A stretch of 64,000 nucleotides of DNA from Diphasiastrum complanatum (GCA_029204225.1 CM055110.1:40688923-40752922), one strand, 5' to 3'; positions 22,396-35,008 are shown, counted from the stretch's first letter. Notes: generated by a model not told the origin, from the sequence alone. Numbers and translations are program-made.

Positions 22396-23676
22396 AATCT
22401 AACTATCTACAACTCCTAAAGCTGACCTTAACTTGATAAATGAAGCCTTTGGCAAGGCTTTAGTGAGTAGATCAACAAGGCAATCTGAATGAGACACATG
22501 ATGTAGCTTGATCACCTTTGCTTGAACCTTTTCCCTCACAAAATGGTGAGCAATCTCTATGTGCTTGCTCCTTGCATGGAATGTGGGATTGGTTGCTAAT
22601 GCTTGGCTTGATTGGTTGTCACAATATATTATTGGCTGCTCCTCGGCCTCCGTGACTTGCAGCTCCACCAAAAGCCTCTTCAACCAGAAGATCTCCTTTG
22701 TTGTAGATGTTAGTGCCTTGTATTCCGATTCGGTTGAAGATAGAGAAATAGTATCTTGCTTTTTGGAAAGCCAAGACACTATGCCATTGCAAAGAAAGGC
22801 AACAAAAGCACTTTTGGACCTCTTATCCACCTTATCACTTACAAAATCAGCATCCAAATATGCCCTTAAGGCAATTATAGGTCCATCATATAAAACGTCA
22901 AAGTTCTTGGAGGTCGAGATGTACCTCAACACCCTTTTTGCATTTTTTACAATGACAAACCAATGGATTTTGCATAGATTGGCTTAGTTTACCCACACTT
23001 ATAGTAAGATAGATCAAGGAGACTGCAAGTATTCTATATAGTGTGATTTTCTCAAAGGATGCTTCATCATCACTATTAGAAACTTTTACATTTTGCTCCA
23101 TAGGAGTTTCTACTCCTTTACAATCTTTCATTTCAAACTTTTCTAAAATAGAAAAAGCATCTTTGGATTGACAAATAAAACTCAAATCCTTGCCTCTTGA
23201 AACTTCTATTCCTAGTATGAAGTGAAGATTACCAAGATCCACCATCTTAAACTCTTTAAACAATGCTACTTTCACTTCTTGTATACCATTATGATCATTT
23301 CCACTAAGGATAATGTCATCTACATACAAAATGAGAATGATGATTTTACCATCATGGAATCTTAAGTACAAATAAGGATCATAAGCACTTACAACAAATT
23401 TTATAGAGTTCAAGAAAGCATTCAACCTAGAGTACCAAGCTCTAGGTGCTTGCTTAAACACATAAAGGCTTCTTAGCAATAAACACACTTTTTCCTCTTG
23501 ATCTTCTTTGATGAAGCCTCAGGTTGCCTCATGAAGATCTCCTCTTCCAAATAACCTTTGAGAAATGCATCAGTCACATCAAGTTGAAATAGAGGCCAAT
23601 TGAAAGTAGTTGCAAGAGAAATGATCAACCTTATGGAAACTAGTTTAGCAACAAAAGCAAAGGTTTCATCAAAATT
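22396..23676 (-). pseudogene. Copia RT-RNase H fragment (element 7)
   Basis: The minus strand carries RT from NFDETFAFVAKLVSIRLIISLA through LDVTDAFLKGYLEEEIF, LYVFKQAPRAWYSRLN and the active site YVDD near 23320, to RNase H (LSSTESEYKALTSTTKE, CDNQSSQALATNPTFHARSKHIEIAHHF, LLTKALPKASF). It breaks frame near 23480 and near 22930, and about eight codons of the conserved TRPDL segment are deleted near 23003. It is cut at 23676 exactly where an LTR-D terminus begins. Integrase, protease, Gag and LTRs are absent. Confidence 0.83.
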
Positions 23677-24229
23677 TGTGAAAAAAGTGGATCTTGAATG
23701 GATCCAAACTCCCAAAGTACTTGGCCAAGATCTTTGCACAACAAGCTACAAAAGCTAGAAATGGCAAAGCATCCTAATGCTACCTTTGATACACATGAAC
23801 TTGACAAAGCATTCAAGAGACAAAAGAAACTAATAAAAGGTACTGATGGCAGCCAAAAACAACAGCATACCAGCCCTACAACAGCAACCTACCACTTTTG
23901 GAAACCTCTTAAGATCATACACAAAAGCTTGAAGACAATACACAAAGCAATGCTCTCAATGGAGGAAGAAACTGTGACAATGATCTATTGATCTCTCTCA
24001 ACAATACAATAAGTTTCTCCAACCTGTTCTCCATGAATTTCAGCCTAACATAGGTGAGAGATATGACTCTCTCTCCTCTCTCTAGAACTTAGGACCCAAT
24101 TTTAGGGCACCAGTAGCCTAAAATAGCCAATTTTGGCCTATATGTCCAAATAACATGATTTTGGTGTCATTTCGAAGGTCCTAAAATTTGGGACTTCTTT
24201 AATATGAAATATATACTAAAATAAAAGTA
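23677..24229 (-). repeat. LTR-D fragment, probable 3' LTR of element 3
   Basis: The minus strand matches the 647-bp LTR of element 8 over its last ~520 bp: ACCTTCGAAATG, TAGAGAGAGGAGAGAGAGTCAT, ACAGGTTGGAG, a TGTGTATGATCTTA stretch, TCCAAAAGTGGTAGG, and it ends TTTTTTCACA at 23677. The first ~120 bp of the LTR, including its palindrome, are missing. Its outer terminus is exact, and the inner side joins a truncated RNase H of element 3, as expected if a deletion removed the RNase H end, PPT and LTR start. Confidence 0.6.
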
Positions 24230-25335
24230 TCTATGTGCTTGCTTCTAGCATGGAAAACTGGATTGGTTGCCAAGCTTTGGGTTGAAAGGTTGTCACAATA
24301 GATGACTGGTGTCTTCTTAGAATCCAGCAAGTGAAGATCCAATAGCATCCTCTTTATCCAAAGCATCTCCTTGGTGCATGTTGTCAATGCCTTGTACTCG
24401 GCCTCGGTGGAAGATAGAGAGATAATAGGTTGCTTCTTTGATAGCCATGACATAGCTCCCTCTCCAAGATATATTGCAAAGGCACTTGTTGACTTCCTAT
24501 CCATTTGATCACCTACAAAATCTGAATCTGAGAAACCACAAAGGTTAGGTGAAGATCCTTCATACAAGATGCCAAAATCTCTGGATCCCGAGAGGTATCT
24601 TAGTACTCTCTTTCCTAGCTTCCAATGAGCCTCACTAGGATCTTGCATGAATTGATTTAGTTTACCAACCACATAGTTTAGATCAGGTCTTGTGATGGCT
24701 AACCAAATAAGAGATCCTATGAGCTTTCTATAGAGAGTAATGTCCTTGAAGGATCTTTCATTACCTCTTATAGATAGCTTTACATTTGATTCCATAGGAG
24801 TAGAAACTACTTTGCAATTTTCCATATGAAATCTTTTTAGAATAGAGTTAGAATACTTCTCTTGACAAATGAAAGTAGAATTAGAAGTCCTAACAATCTC
24901 TATTTCTAAGATATAGTGAAGCTTACCAAGGTCTTGTATCTCAAACTTACTTTTAAGTGCCATCTTGATGTCATCTATATCTTCATTGCTATCACCACTT
25001 AGGATTATGTCATAAACATAGATCAAAAGCAAAGCGATGTCACCATTATCATTCAATCTAAAGTAGAGAGAATGATCATACTCACTCATGATGAAGTTTT
25101 GAGAGAGTAAGAAGGAATTGAGCTTAGCATACCAACTTCTTGGTGCTTGCTTAAGCCCATACAAGCTCTTTTGTAGGAAACACACACGATTAGGCTCGTC
25201 ATGTGAAACATAGCCCTCGGGTTGCTCCATGTAGATTTCCTCTTCAAGATCACATTAAAAAAAAGCATTAGTAACATCCATTTGCCACATGTCCCAACCA
25301 TAAAGAGTTGCAAGAGAGATAAGGGTTCGAATTGT
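24230..25335 (-). pseudogene. Copia RT-RNase H, element 3, left part
   Basis: The minus frame encodes RT from TIRTLISLATLYGWDMWQMDVTNAF (with a small insertion causing a stop near 25255) through EQPEGYVSHDEPNRVCFLQK and LYGLKQAPRSWYAKLN to RNase H (LSSTEAEYKAL, CDNLSTQSLATNPVFHARSKHI). The RT active site reads YVYD (25009-25020) instead of YVDD, so a catalytic Asp is lost. RNase H stops abruptly after ARSKHI at the LTR-D fragment. The other half lies at 31564-34180. The gap is the insertion of element 2 between codons of the AKMVTIRTLI motif. Confidence 0.87.
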
Positions 25336-26071
25336 TGTGAAGAATTGAAAAAGATTATCTATGTTAGAAATAGGGGTCTTATGTTTTTTACATCAAGCAT
25401 CTAGGTGTAGGATGTTGATAGGAATAAATTTGGCATAGATGGCAAATTATGCATTTCCACTTGTAATGCCACTATTGAGCCAAAATAGAGTAAGAGACTA
25501 AACACTTGCTAATTAGAGTGTAGACAAGTGTAAAGTTTTTGTTTGATGAATTCCAAGAGGTCCAATAGGATTTAGAGGTGGAACCTTGTGAGGTCCAATA
25601 GGAAATTGAGGTGTGCTTGAATATAGTCCAATAGAATTAAGAGGTGCATAGATCAATGACCAATAGGATCAAGAGGTGAAAAAATATGGTCCAATCATAG
25701 TTAAGCATAGTGGTAGCTCGTGGACCTACTAGTATCATTGTACTCCTCATTTTGAATGCAATTGATTTGGTGATTTCATGGATTTTGTGAGTTATTGGAT
25801 TTCTAGCTTTCTCTCTCTACCCGAGAGCTCTTGATGCATTTTCTCTCTCTACCCGAGGAGAGCAGCTTGTTTTTACTTAGATTATTTTCTGAATACTTCC
25901 TACACGTGTGAGTGAGAGTTGGAAGTGATTGAATGTATGTAGTAGTGTGTTTTTGCCATAGGATTCAAGATTGATCTTGAATCTCAATCTAGTCTTGATC
26001 TTGGTGCATCTACACACCTTAGGAGATCACAAGTACATGTAGTGGATAGTCCACACGTGTAAAATTCAACA
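25336..26071 (+). repeat. 5' LTR of element 2 (LTR-A, 736 bp)
   Basis: It starts TGTGAAGAATTG and ends AAATTCAACA, directly followed by the primer site. It includes repeated phrases of the form 'TCCAATAGGAT..AAGAGGTG' at 25558-25690, GAGAGCTC and CCGAGGAGAGC stretches near 25820-25865, and palindrome-like words TACACGTGTG (25911-25920) and CACACGTGTA (26052-26061). Both are one base off the perfect CACACGTGTG still present in the 3' LTR. Confidence 0.92.
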
Positions 26072-26084
26072 TGGTATCAGAGCC
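26072..26084 (+). other. Primer-binding site, tRNA-iMet (element 2)
   Basis: TGGTATCAGAGCC lies immediately after the LTR, the standard plant tRNA-iMet complement of copia elements. The leader from here to Gag (26085-26822) contains the 83-bp block (26451-26533) shared with LTR-E. Confidence 0.93.
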
Positions 26085-26822
26085 TACCTAAGGTTACCAT
26101 GCATTTTGATCCATTTGAGTGAAAACTATTCATCAATCTTGAGCTAGAAATTGTCAAGACCCATTTTCCTAGCTATCTTGTTCAATTTTGGATCAAAAGA
26201 GATCAAAAGGACATTGATTGGGTCTGACCTGGTACAGTACGGAATCAGGTGCTCAGACACGTGTGAGGAACATCCAATTTCAGTTTGGAAGTTCTCTCTC
26301 ATGTTTGATCCATTTATCTTGCTTGATAGCTTGTTTTGAAGCTATTTTTGTCTGGTTTATGTTGCAATCAGTTTCATTCCATTTGGTTGAGCCAATCAAA
26401 AGTTATAAGCTTTTGAAGAGGGTTAGGTAGGGCACCTAGACTTGGGTGGACACATTTGGTTTGGTCAAGAGATTGCTTGGTTGATCCAAAATCACAGTTG
26501 TATGCTTGCCAATCTCATCTATATGTGATCTAGGCACTGTTTAGATCTTGGCCATTTTGTTTCATGCAATATCATTGTATTTGAGTCAAATTTGGTTTCT
26601 TAGTGTATTTCACACGTGCTAAGAGTGTTAGTTTCTAACTTTGCCAATACTCCATCATTTGATGTAAAATAGACCTTGTTTTAGAGAGATTTGAGTAGCT
26701 AGTGAGAATCAATTCACAAATTGTTGTAAGATCTTTCATAGGAGGAGATAGTACTCAATTATTGGATCCTATTGAAAGTGTGTAACAACATTTATTGTTC
26801 TCTTGAGTTTTCTTCACTTCAA

Positions 26823-29800
26823 ATGTCTTCAATGGGTTCATCCTTGTTGGAACCAAGTGAAAGATTGACCACTTCAAATTATTCAATTTGGAAAATGAGG
26901 ATGGAGTCCATCTTGATCCTTCAAGACGTGATGGACATAGTTCTTGGCCTTGAAGAAGAACCACAAGTTCTTCAAGAGGTTCAAAAATACAAAAAGAGAT
27001 CTAGGATGGCTCTCCACTACATTAAGATGAATATCTCTAATGAGATATTGAGGGAGATAGGTACTTGTACAACAGCCAAAGAAGCTTGGGATTGTGTCAA
27101 GACTATCTATGAGGCTAAGAATACCTCTAGGCTTCTCACTCTTAGGAATCAAATCTTTCAAAGTAGCCAAAAGAGTGATGAGAGTGCATCTAGTTATGTT
27201 TTGAGAGTAAAAGATATTCATAGAGAGCTTGCTTGCATTGGTGATTCCATCAATCAAAATGAGCTAGTTCAAGTCATTCTCAATGGCTTGAGAAGTGAAT
27301 TTGATAACCTTGTCCAATCCTATGCCATTAAGGAGGAGCTACCAAGTTTGGAGGCTCTCCAAAGTGTGCTAATTTCAGAAGAATCAAGACAAGAGTACAA
27401 GCTCTTGATGATGGACAAGCTTTCTCTCACTCATAATGATGGCAAAGCTCTCTTTGCCAAGGATAAGCACAAAGAGAGGAGAAAGAACCAACATCAACAA
27501 TCCTCAAGCAAGGACAAAGTCAAATCCAAAGACAAAGATGAGGAGGAAGATGATTCCTCTAATGCTTCATCATCCAAGCTCAAGAAGAAGAAGAAGATCA
27601 AGTGCTTTTATTGTGGCAAGAAAGGTCATTATGCTACCAATTGCTTCAAAAAGAAGAATCAACTCAAGCAAGCCAATATTACCAATGAGAAGGAAGACAC
27701 TATTGCAAGTGATGGAGAGGGATCTCTTATGATCTCTAGTTTCTCATCTACTCCTTTCAAGAAGGACGGCCTATGGTATATTGATAGTGGAGCCTCTTCA
27801 CATATGTGTAGCTCCAAGGACTCTTTCTCTTCTATTGCACCTTATGATGGAGTGAAGAAATCAATATACACTGCAAATGATTTTGAATGTCCTATTGAAG
27901 GCATAGGGAACATTCCCTTGAAGCTTGCATCCTCTAAAGTTCTTTCTCTCTCTAGAGTTCTTTATGTACCTAAGCTTAACAAGAATCTTATTAGTGTTGG
28001 CCAATTGCTTGATAATGGCCTTGATGTAAAATTCAATGTTGATACTTGCACTATCAAGAAGAATGATGAGATACTTGCATTAGGATCTAGATTTGGTGGC
28101 ATCTATAAACTAGATCCGAATGAGTATGTGAATGCTTGTAATGTTGCTCTTGTGAACAAGCTCTCTATGGAGGAATTATGGCATAGGAGGTTGGGAAATC
28201 CCAACTACAAATCCATGCTCTCTATGATCAAAGAATCCAAAGCTATTGGCTTGCCAAATTCATTCTCCAGAAGATCAAGCCTTGTGAGGCTTGTGCCATT
28301 GCTAAATCTCACAAAAAGCCATTTACAAGATCTTCTATCAAAAGCAAGCATCCTTTGGAGTTAATCCACTCGGATGTGCATTTCTCATCAACTACAAGCA
28401 AGGGAGGAGCCACTTGTTTTGTTACTTTCATTGATGATTACACAAGATTCACTTGGATATATCTTCTTGCTTCAAAATCTATGGTGTTTGATCATTTCCT
28501 TATTTTCAAAGCTTATGTAGAGAAGAAATTCTCATTCAAGATTAAAGATCTTAGAAGTGATGGAAGTGGTGAATATATCTCCAATAAATTTCAAGATTTT
28601 TGTGAGCTTGAAGGCATTAAAAGAGAGTTTTCTTGTGCCTACTCTCCATCTCAAAATGGAGTGGCCGAGAGAAAGAATAGATCTCTATGTGAATGTGCAA
28701 AATCTATGAGAATTGAGGCATCTTTGCCCAAAGATTTTTGGGGAGAAGCCATTAATTGTGCAAATTATCTTTGCAATAGGCTCCCACATATAGCTCTTGG
28801 AGGGAAGTCACCATATGAAATCTTATTTTTGAAGAAGCCTAAGGTTGATCACCTTAGAGTTTTTGAATGCTTATGCTTTGTCCATATTCCCTTGGAAACA
28901 AGGAAGAAGGAAGATCCTAGTGCATGCAAAAGGATCATGGTTGGATACTCATCCACCAAGAAGGCCTATAGAGTCTTTATACTCTCTACTTCTCAAGTTG
29001 TTGAAAGTAGAGATGTTGTCTTTCATGAAGATCAACACTCATCATTTGAAGAGGCCGAGATCAAGAAATCTATGGATGCATCATCAATTATTGATTTTGA
29101 AGACAATCATGATGTGATGGGGTCGAGATTTGAAGAAGACTCTCCTCGGATTTTTTCACCAAAAAGATCCATGAGAGATAGATCCGAGCCTAAGAGGCTC
29201 TCATATGTTGACAAAGGCAAACAAGTGGATCTTGATTCCACTAATTATGTTTTTTATGTCTCTCATGAAGAGCCAAAGAATGTACAAGAGGCACTCAATA
29301 CCAAGGAGTGGTATGATGCCATGAAGCAAGAGTATGATGCATTGATCACCAACAATACTTGGGAGCTTGTGGATCCTCCTTCCAACAAGCATGTGATTGG
29401 TTGCAAGTGGGTATTTCGGATCAAGCTCAATCATGATGGCACCATCAACAAGCATAAAGCAAGACTATATGCCAAAGGATTTGCTCAAATCCATGGTCTT
29501 GATTATGAGGAGACCTTTGCACCCATTGCAAAGATGGTGACAATAAGAATTCTTATTTCTCTTGCTTGTTTTTTCAAGTGGAAGGTGTTCCAATTAGATG
29601 TATCCAATGCTTTTCTATATGTTATCTTGAGGAGGAGATCTATATGGAACAACCTCAAGGATTCATCAAGGATGAGTCCAAAGTGTGCTTGCTCTTCAAA
29701 AGTCTTTACGGACTCAAGCAAGCACCAAGATCATGGTATTCAAGACTTAACTCTTTTCTTATCTCACTAGGATTTACTCTTAGTGACTATGATCCTTCCA

Positions 29801-30810
29801 TGTATCTAAAGTTTGTTGATAGCAATATTGTCATTCTTCTAATTTATGTTGATGACATTATTCTTTGTGGAAGTTGTATCAAGCTAGTTGATGAAACCAA
29901 GCTAGCACTTGGATGTGAGTTTAAAATGCAAGATCTAGGAGAGATACATTACATCCTAGGCCTAGAAATTGATTTTTATGAAAATCATGTCTTTATATGC
30001 CAATCTAGATATGCTCACTCTATGTTGAAAAAATTCCATATGGAAAATTCTAAGAGCATAGATACTCCAATGGAGCAAATTGTAAAAGATCCTAATAAAG
30101 GTGATGAAAGATCCTTTGAGGACATCACACTTTTTAGGAGTCTTGTAGGCTCCTTGATTTGGCTTACCATTACTAGGCCCGATCTTAGTGTTTGGGTGCA
30201 CAAATTGAGTCAATTTATGCAAGATCCTAAGATCCATCATTGGAAGATGGCCAAGAGGATTCTAAGATATGTATCTTCATCTTGTGGTTATGGTCTACTC
30301 TATAAAAGTGAATATCTATCCATTATTGGCTACTCGGATTCGGACTTTGCAAGTGACAAGATGGATCGAAAGTCTATTAGTGCATACACTATCTTTCTTG
30401 GAGGCAATCTAATATCTTGGCTTTCCAAAAATCGAGATACTATATCTCTCTCTTCATGTGAGGCCGAGTACAAAGCACTCACTACAACTACCAAAGAAGT
30501 GCTTTGGATCAAGAGGTTATTATTGGAACTAAAGTGCATCAAGGAGGATGATCTACCAATGATCAAGTGTGATAACATCTCGGCCCAAGCTCTTGCCAAT
30601 AATCCCATATTTCATGCAAGAAGCAAGCACATAGAAGTGGCACACCATTTTGTGAGAGAAAAGCTTATTGGAGGAGAAATCTATTTGGAGCATGTCAACT
30701 CGTCCTCTTGTATTGCCGATCTACTCACCAAGCCTTTGAGCAAAAGTGCTTTCATGAAGCATAGATCTGATCTTGGAGTTATATCAAGATCAATGCTCAA
30801 ATCTTCATAG
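26823..30810 (+). pseudogene. Copia Gag-Pol polyprotein, two 1-bp deletions (element 2)
   Basis: The likely start is ATG 26823 (MSSMGSSLLEPSERL), in line with element 10. Gag (UBN2 type) is followed by the zinc knuckle CFYCGKKGHYATNC (27603-27644), protease DSGA near 27783, pre-integrase HRRLGNPNYKS, integrase core FIDDYTRFTW (~28434), SDGSGEY (~28560) and NGVAERKNR (~28660), a linker, RT with YVDD at 29844-29855, and RNase H ending at 30810. Only two lesions are seen: a missing A near 28269 in the HHCC region and a missing G near 29613 in RT (AFLYG). SDGSGEY departs from the usual SDNGGEY. The coding region is otherwise open, and a sister copy without these deletions may be functional. Confidence 0.93.
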
Positions 30811-30828
30811 ATAATTTTTTAGGAGGAG

Positions 30829-31563
30829 TGTGAAGAATTGAAAAAGATTATCTATGTTAGAAATAGGGGTATATGTTTTTTACATCAAGCATCTAGGTGT
30901 AGGATGTTGATGGGAATAAATTTGGCATAAATGGCAAATTATGCATTTCCACTTGTAATGCCACTATTGAGCCAAAATAGAGTAAGAGGCTAAACACTTG
31001 CTAATTAGAGTGTAGACAAGTGTAAAGTTTTTGTTTGATGAATTCCAAGAGGTCCAATAGGATTTAGAGGTGGAACCTTGTGAGGTCCAATAGGAAATTG
31101 AGGTGTGCTTGAATATAGTCCAATAGAATTAAGAGGTGCATAAATCAATGATCCAATAGGATCAAGAGGTGACAAAATATGGTCCAATCATAGTTAAGCA
31201 TAGTGGTAGCTTGTGGACCTACTAGTATCATTGTACTCCTCATTTTGAATGCAATTGATTTGGTGATTTCATGGATTTTGTGAGTTATTGGATTTCTAGC
31301 TTTCTCTCTCTACCCGAGAGCTCTTGATGCATTTTCTCTCTCTACATGAGGAGAGCAGCTTGTTTTTACTTAGATTATTTTTTGAATACTTCCCACACGT
31401 GTGAGTGAGAGTTGGAAGTGATTGAATGCATGTAGTAGTGTGTTTTTGCCATAGGATTCAAGATTGATCTTGAATCTCAATCTAGTCTTGATCTTGGTGC
31501 ATCTACACACCTTAGGAGATCACAAGTACATGTAGTGGACAGTCCACACGTGTGAAATTCAAA
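30829..31563 (+). repeat. 3' LTR of element 2 (LTR-A, ~735 bp) with PPT
   Basis: PPT AGGAGGAG (30821-30828) precedes TGTGAAGAATTG. It is about 98% like the 5' LTR. It holds two perfect CACACGTGTG palindromes at 31394-31403 and 31545-31554, both mutated in the 5' copy. The end reads TTCAAA instead of TTCAACA, so one base is lost at the terminus. Confidence 0.92.
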
Positions 31564-34180
31564 GTTGTTACCATCTTTGCCATGGGTGCAAAGGTCTCAT
31601 CATAGTCAATGCCATACTCTTGAGCATACCCTTTTGCCACCAATCTTGCCTTGTACCTTATGATTGATCCATCTTCTTTTGTCTTGATCTTGAAGATCCA
31701 CTTACACCCAATTGCCTTCTTGCCTTTTGGAAGTTCCACCAACCTCCAAGTGTTGTTTTTGATGAGTGCTTGATGCTCATGATCCATGGATTGGATCCAT
31801 TCCTCCTTTTGAATTGCTTCACCTACACAAGTTGGTTCATCAAAAGAGGTAAGAAAAGCGAAGTTAGAGTTCTCCACCACTTGCTTTCCTTTTTCATCAT
31901 AGGTTAGCCTTGATGGCTTAGTCCTTTGCCTTTGAGTCCTCCTTGAAGGTTGCTTTGGAGTGGCATCTCCACCTTCATCCAAGACATCTTGCACATCACG
32001 ATGATTAGTAGTCACATCAACATCATCATCAACATTGACATCATTGGAAACACTCTCTTCATGAAAGATGACATCCCTACTTATGACAACTTTATTCGTA
32101 GGAGGAGTGTACACTTTGTAAGCCTTGCTTACTTCACTATAACCAACAAACACACCCTTCTTTGATAAAGGATCTTCTTTAGTTCTATCATCAAGAGTGA
32201 TGTTGACAAAACAAGTACAACCAAAGATCCTACAATGCTTGACACTCGGCCTCCTACCATAGAGGACCTCAAAGGGAGTCTTATCATTCAAAGAAACACT
32301 TGTCCTCTTGTTACAAAGATAGTTAGCACATGCTAAAGCTTCCCCCCAATAGGACTTAGCAAGATTAGAATGTAGTCTCATTGCCTTGGCACATCCACAA
32401 AGGGTTCTATTCTTCCTTTCTGCTACTCCATTCTGTTGTGGAGTCCTAGGACTAGAGTACTCCCTCTTAATCCCATGTGCTATGCAAAAATCTTTGAACT
32501 TATTTGAAGTGTATTCCCCTCCATTATCTGATCTCAAGCATTTGATCTTTGTATTGAATTGATTTTCCACTTCATTCTTAAACTTGACAAATGCAGCAAA
32601 CACTTCAACCTTGGTTTTAAGAAGATAGACCCAAGTATACCTACTAAAGTCATCAAAAAGTTTCATACATTTTTGCCCCACCATTGCTAGTTGTACTAAA
32701 AGAATGAAGATCCGAATGCACAAGTTGAAAAGCTTCTTTAGATCTAGAAGTAGATCTAGTATAAGCAAGTCTATGAGATTTGGACAAGGCACAATGTTCA
32801 CAAAATGTATTATTTGCAAGAAGACTTTTAGGGAGACCAAGAACATGCTCTTTCTTTGTCATTACCTCCAAAGATTTGAAGTTGGGATGGCCCAACCTCT
32901 TATGCCAAACTTCTTGGTTGTCAGTTGTTCCCTAGCCATACATCCTTCATTCTTAGAGATCACACATGCATCCAGTTTGAAAAGTTTACCATGCCTTCTT
33001 CCTTTAACAATCAAGGATCCACACTTACTTATCAAACAAGCATCTCCAATGAACTCAACATCAAGCCCCTTGTCAATCATTTGACTAATACTAAGCAAGT
33101 TCTTAGTGATTGAAGGAATGTACAATACATTTTCAAGATTAGCTTTCCTATTTGTTGAAAGAGAAATAGAAATTGTGCCTATGCCTTTGATGTCACATTG
33201 ACCATCATTTGCAGTATAGATGATGTTGCTCTCTCCCTCATAAGACAATAAGGATGAAAAGTATTCCTTATGTCTTGTCATGTGAGATGAGGCTCCACTA
33301 TCAATCCACCAAGGATCATTCCCATCTATATGTGCAAGAGAACTTGGAGTCATAACAAGAGATTCTGAAATGCTATTCTCTTCTTCATCTATTGCTAGAT
33401 TTCCTTGCCTTTCACCTTGCTCTCTTTTCTTCTTATGACATTCATTAGCAAAATGACCTTTTATCCCACAATAAAAGCACTTGAACATTGACTTATCTTT
33501 CTTTCTAAAAGAAGTAGAAGAGGAGGAGGAAGAGTGATCATCATGATCCAAGTCCACCTTTGGAGCATTTCCCTTTGCCTTAACCTTTGCCTTTGACTTT
33601 GCCTTTTGTGAAGAAAGCCTCTTCACCTCCACCTTGCAAGGATGCACCATCAAGCTTTGATTGCAACCTATGTTCAAAGTATCATTCATCATTATGGAGC
33701 AAACACTTTGCTTAAAATGGACATCTAAGCCATCATCCATCAATTGTCCTACACTTAACAAATTCTTAGTGAGTGTAGGAACAGTTCTTTATTGAGAGAC
33801 TTTATTCTCAAAACATACTCTTGAGCACTCTCATCTCCCTCTAATGCTTTTAAGAACTTTATTTTTTATCATAAGCACTCTAGAGGTACTTTTGAATTCA
33901 TAAATCTCTTTTAGATAGTCCCATGCCTCTTTGGCCGAGGTACAAGATGCCACTTCCTTTAGTTCATTACTAACATTCATTTTTAGGCAATGTAATGCTA
34001 GTCTAGCTCTCCTTTTGTACTAGGTCTTGCCCTCCTTGAGGTTCTTCTTCCTCTCCTATGACAAGACCATACATATCTTGGAGCACAAGTAATGACTCCA
34101 TCCTTACTTTCCAAGTCGAATAATTATTAGAATTTAGCCTTCTCAAGAAGATAGGCTCCAATTGAACCCATTTTATCTAA
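31564..34180 (-). pseudogene. Copia Gag-Pro-IN-RT start, element 3, right part
   Basis: On the minus strand Gag begins near 34172 (a damaged MGSIGAYLLEK) with YSTWKVRMESLL and runs to about 33785. An out-of-place pre-integrase fragment follows (33674-33782), then Gag again with a Lys/Ala/Ser-rich stretch, the zinc knuckle CFYCGIKGHFANEC near 33480-33440, protease WIDSGASSHM near 33300, and the pre-integrase region. Frameshifts occur near 32880 and 32665. Integrase (DDFSRYTW, RSDNGGEY, QNGVAERKNRTL), linker and RT start (GCKWIFKIK, KARLVAKGYAQ, DETFAPMAKMV) reach the insertion point of element 2. RT and RNase H continue at 25335-24230. It is thoroughly dead, with at least four lesions plus the YVYD active site. 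Confidence 0.9.
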
Positions 34181-34764
34181 TAACAAGTACAACCAATGTA
34201 CTATTTAAAGGCTCTCTCTTCTCTCTTTCTCAGAATTTAGCTACAATGCTACTCTCTTGAATCTCACAAGACTCAAGAAGCAAGATCTATAATGATCTTG
34301 AACTCAAAAAGACTTGGGAAAATGTATTCTACACAATCTATTCAATTTAGAAGCTTGGATTTGACTCTTGGAAGTGCCAATGCCTTCCTATGGTGTTTAG
34401 AATGGTTTTAGTTTCACTTTTGAACTAAAAAACATAAGTCTCAAACTCACTCTCAATGATTTGGAGTATTAATAAGCCTCTAACACCTTTCAATCATCAA
34501 ATCTATAATGGAAACAATGGATTTTCATAAGCACATCACTAGTTTCACTCTTCACAACTTGTTTTGAAGCTCAAATATTAAAAAAACACAAAGTTTTGGT
34601 GAAAGTACAACTCCAGCAGCCTCTCACACGTGTGAGAAGTACGTCTGAACTTTACACACTAATCTGGACCTCAACATCACAAGTAAACTATTAGTAAAGG
34701 TTGCCCTCCTTCAAAATGAATCTAGCACCGATGCTTTCACCAAAATGAAGATTTTATTGGGATC
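34181..34764 (-). other. Probable leader of element 3; no LTR recognised
   Basis: Sequence upstream of Gag on the minus strand. A CACACGTGTG palindrome lies at 34625-34634 with CTCTCACACGTGTGAGAAG around it. No tRNA-Met primer site is found, so the 5' LTR boundary was lost or rearranged. Confidence 0.4.
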
Positions 34765-35008
34765 TTGATCTATATCAAGACTAGCTTTGAAATCTAGCTT
34801 GTACTTGACAATCTTTGTGATTCCAAGCAAGAACAATCAAATAATGATGACCCATGGCTTCACACGTGTGAAGTACAGCAACTGTATGGCCTGATAACAG
34901 AGAAATAGTTTACTAAACATTTACTTAGCATTCATCCACAAAGAAAGTGCTTAAGAGAGTTAAAACACCAAGATTGCTTCACAAAGTAATGTTTCTCATC
35001 ATTAGCTC
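34765..35008 (-). repeat. LTR-C fragment
   Basis: The reverse strand matches 18290-18548 of LTR-C closely (GATGAGAAACATT, GCAATCTTGGTGTTTTAACTC, CTGTTATCAGGCCATACAGT and the CACACGTGTG palindrome at 34861-34870). Both ends are abrupt, so it is a truncated piece and not a working LTR. Confidence 0.75.

Larger units (their letters stand above)
25336..31563 (+). mobile_element. Complete Ty1/copia element 2, nested in element 3
   Basis: A full-length element of about 6.2 kb: 5' LTR, tRNA-Met primer site, leader, Gag-Pro-IN-RT-RNase H, PPT, 3' LTR. Left flank ATTGT (25331-25335) and right flank GTTGT (31564-31568) are a 5-bp target duplication with one mismatch. The coding sequence of element 3 resumes in register on the other side. 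The two LTRs differ at roughly 15-16 positions of ~736 (about 2%, counted by eye), so the insertion is fairly recent but not brand new. Element 10 is a truncated relative. Confidence 0.95.

Noticed and set aside
22559-22987. Plus-strand ORF of 142 codons
   Set aside because: It is the antisense of copia RNase H of element 7.
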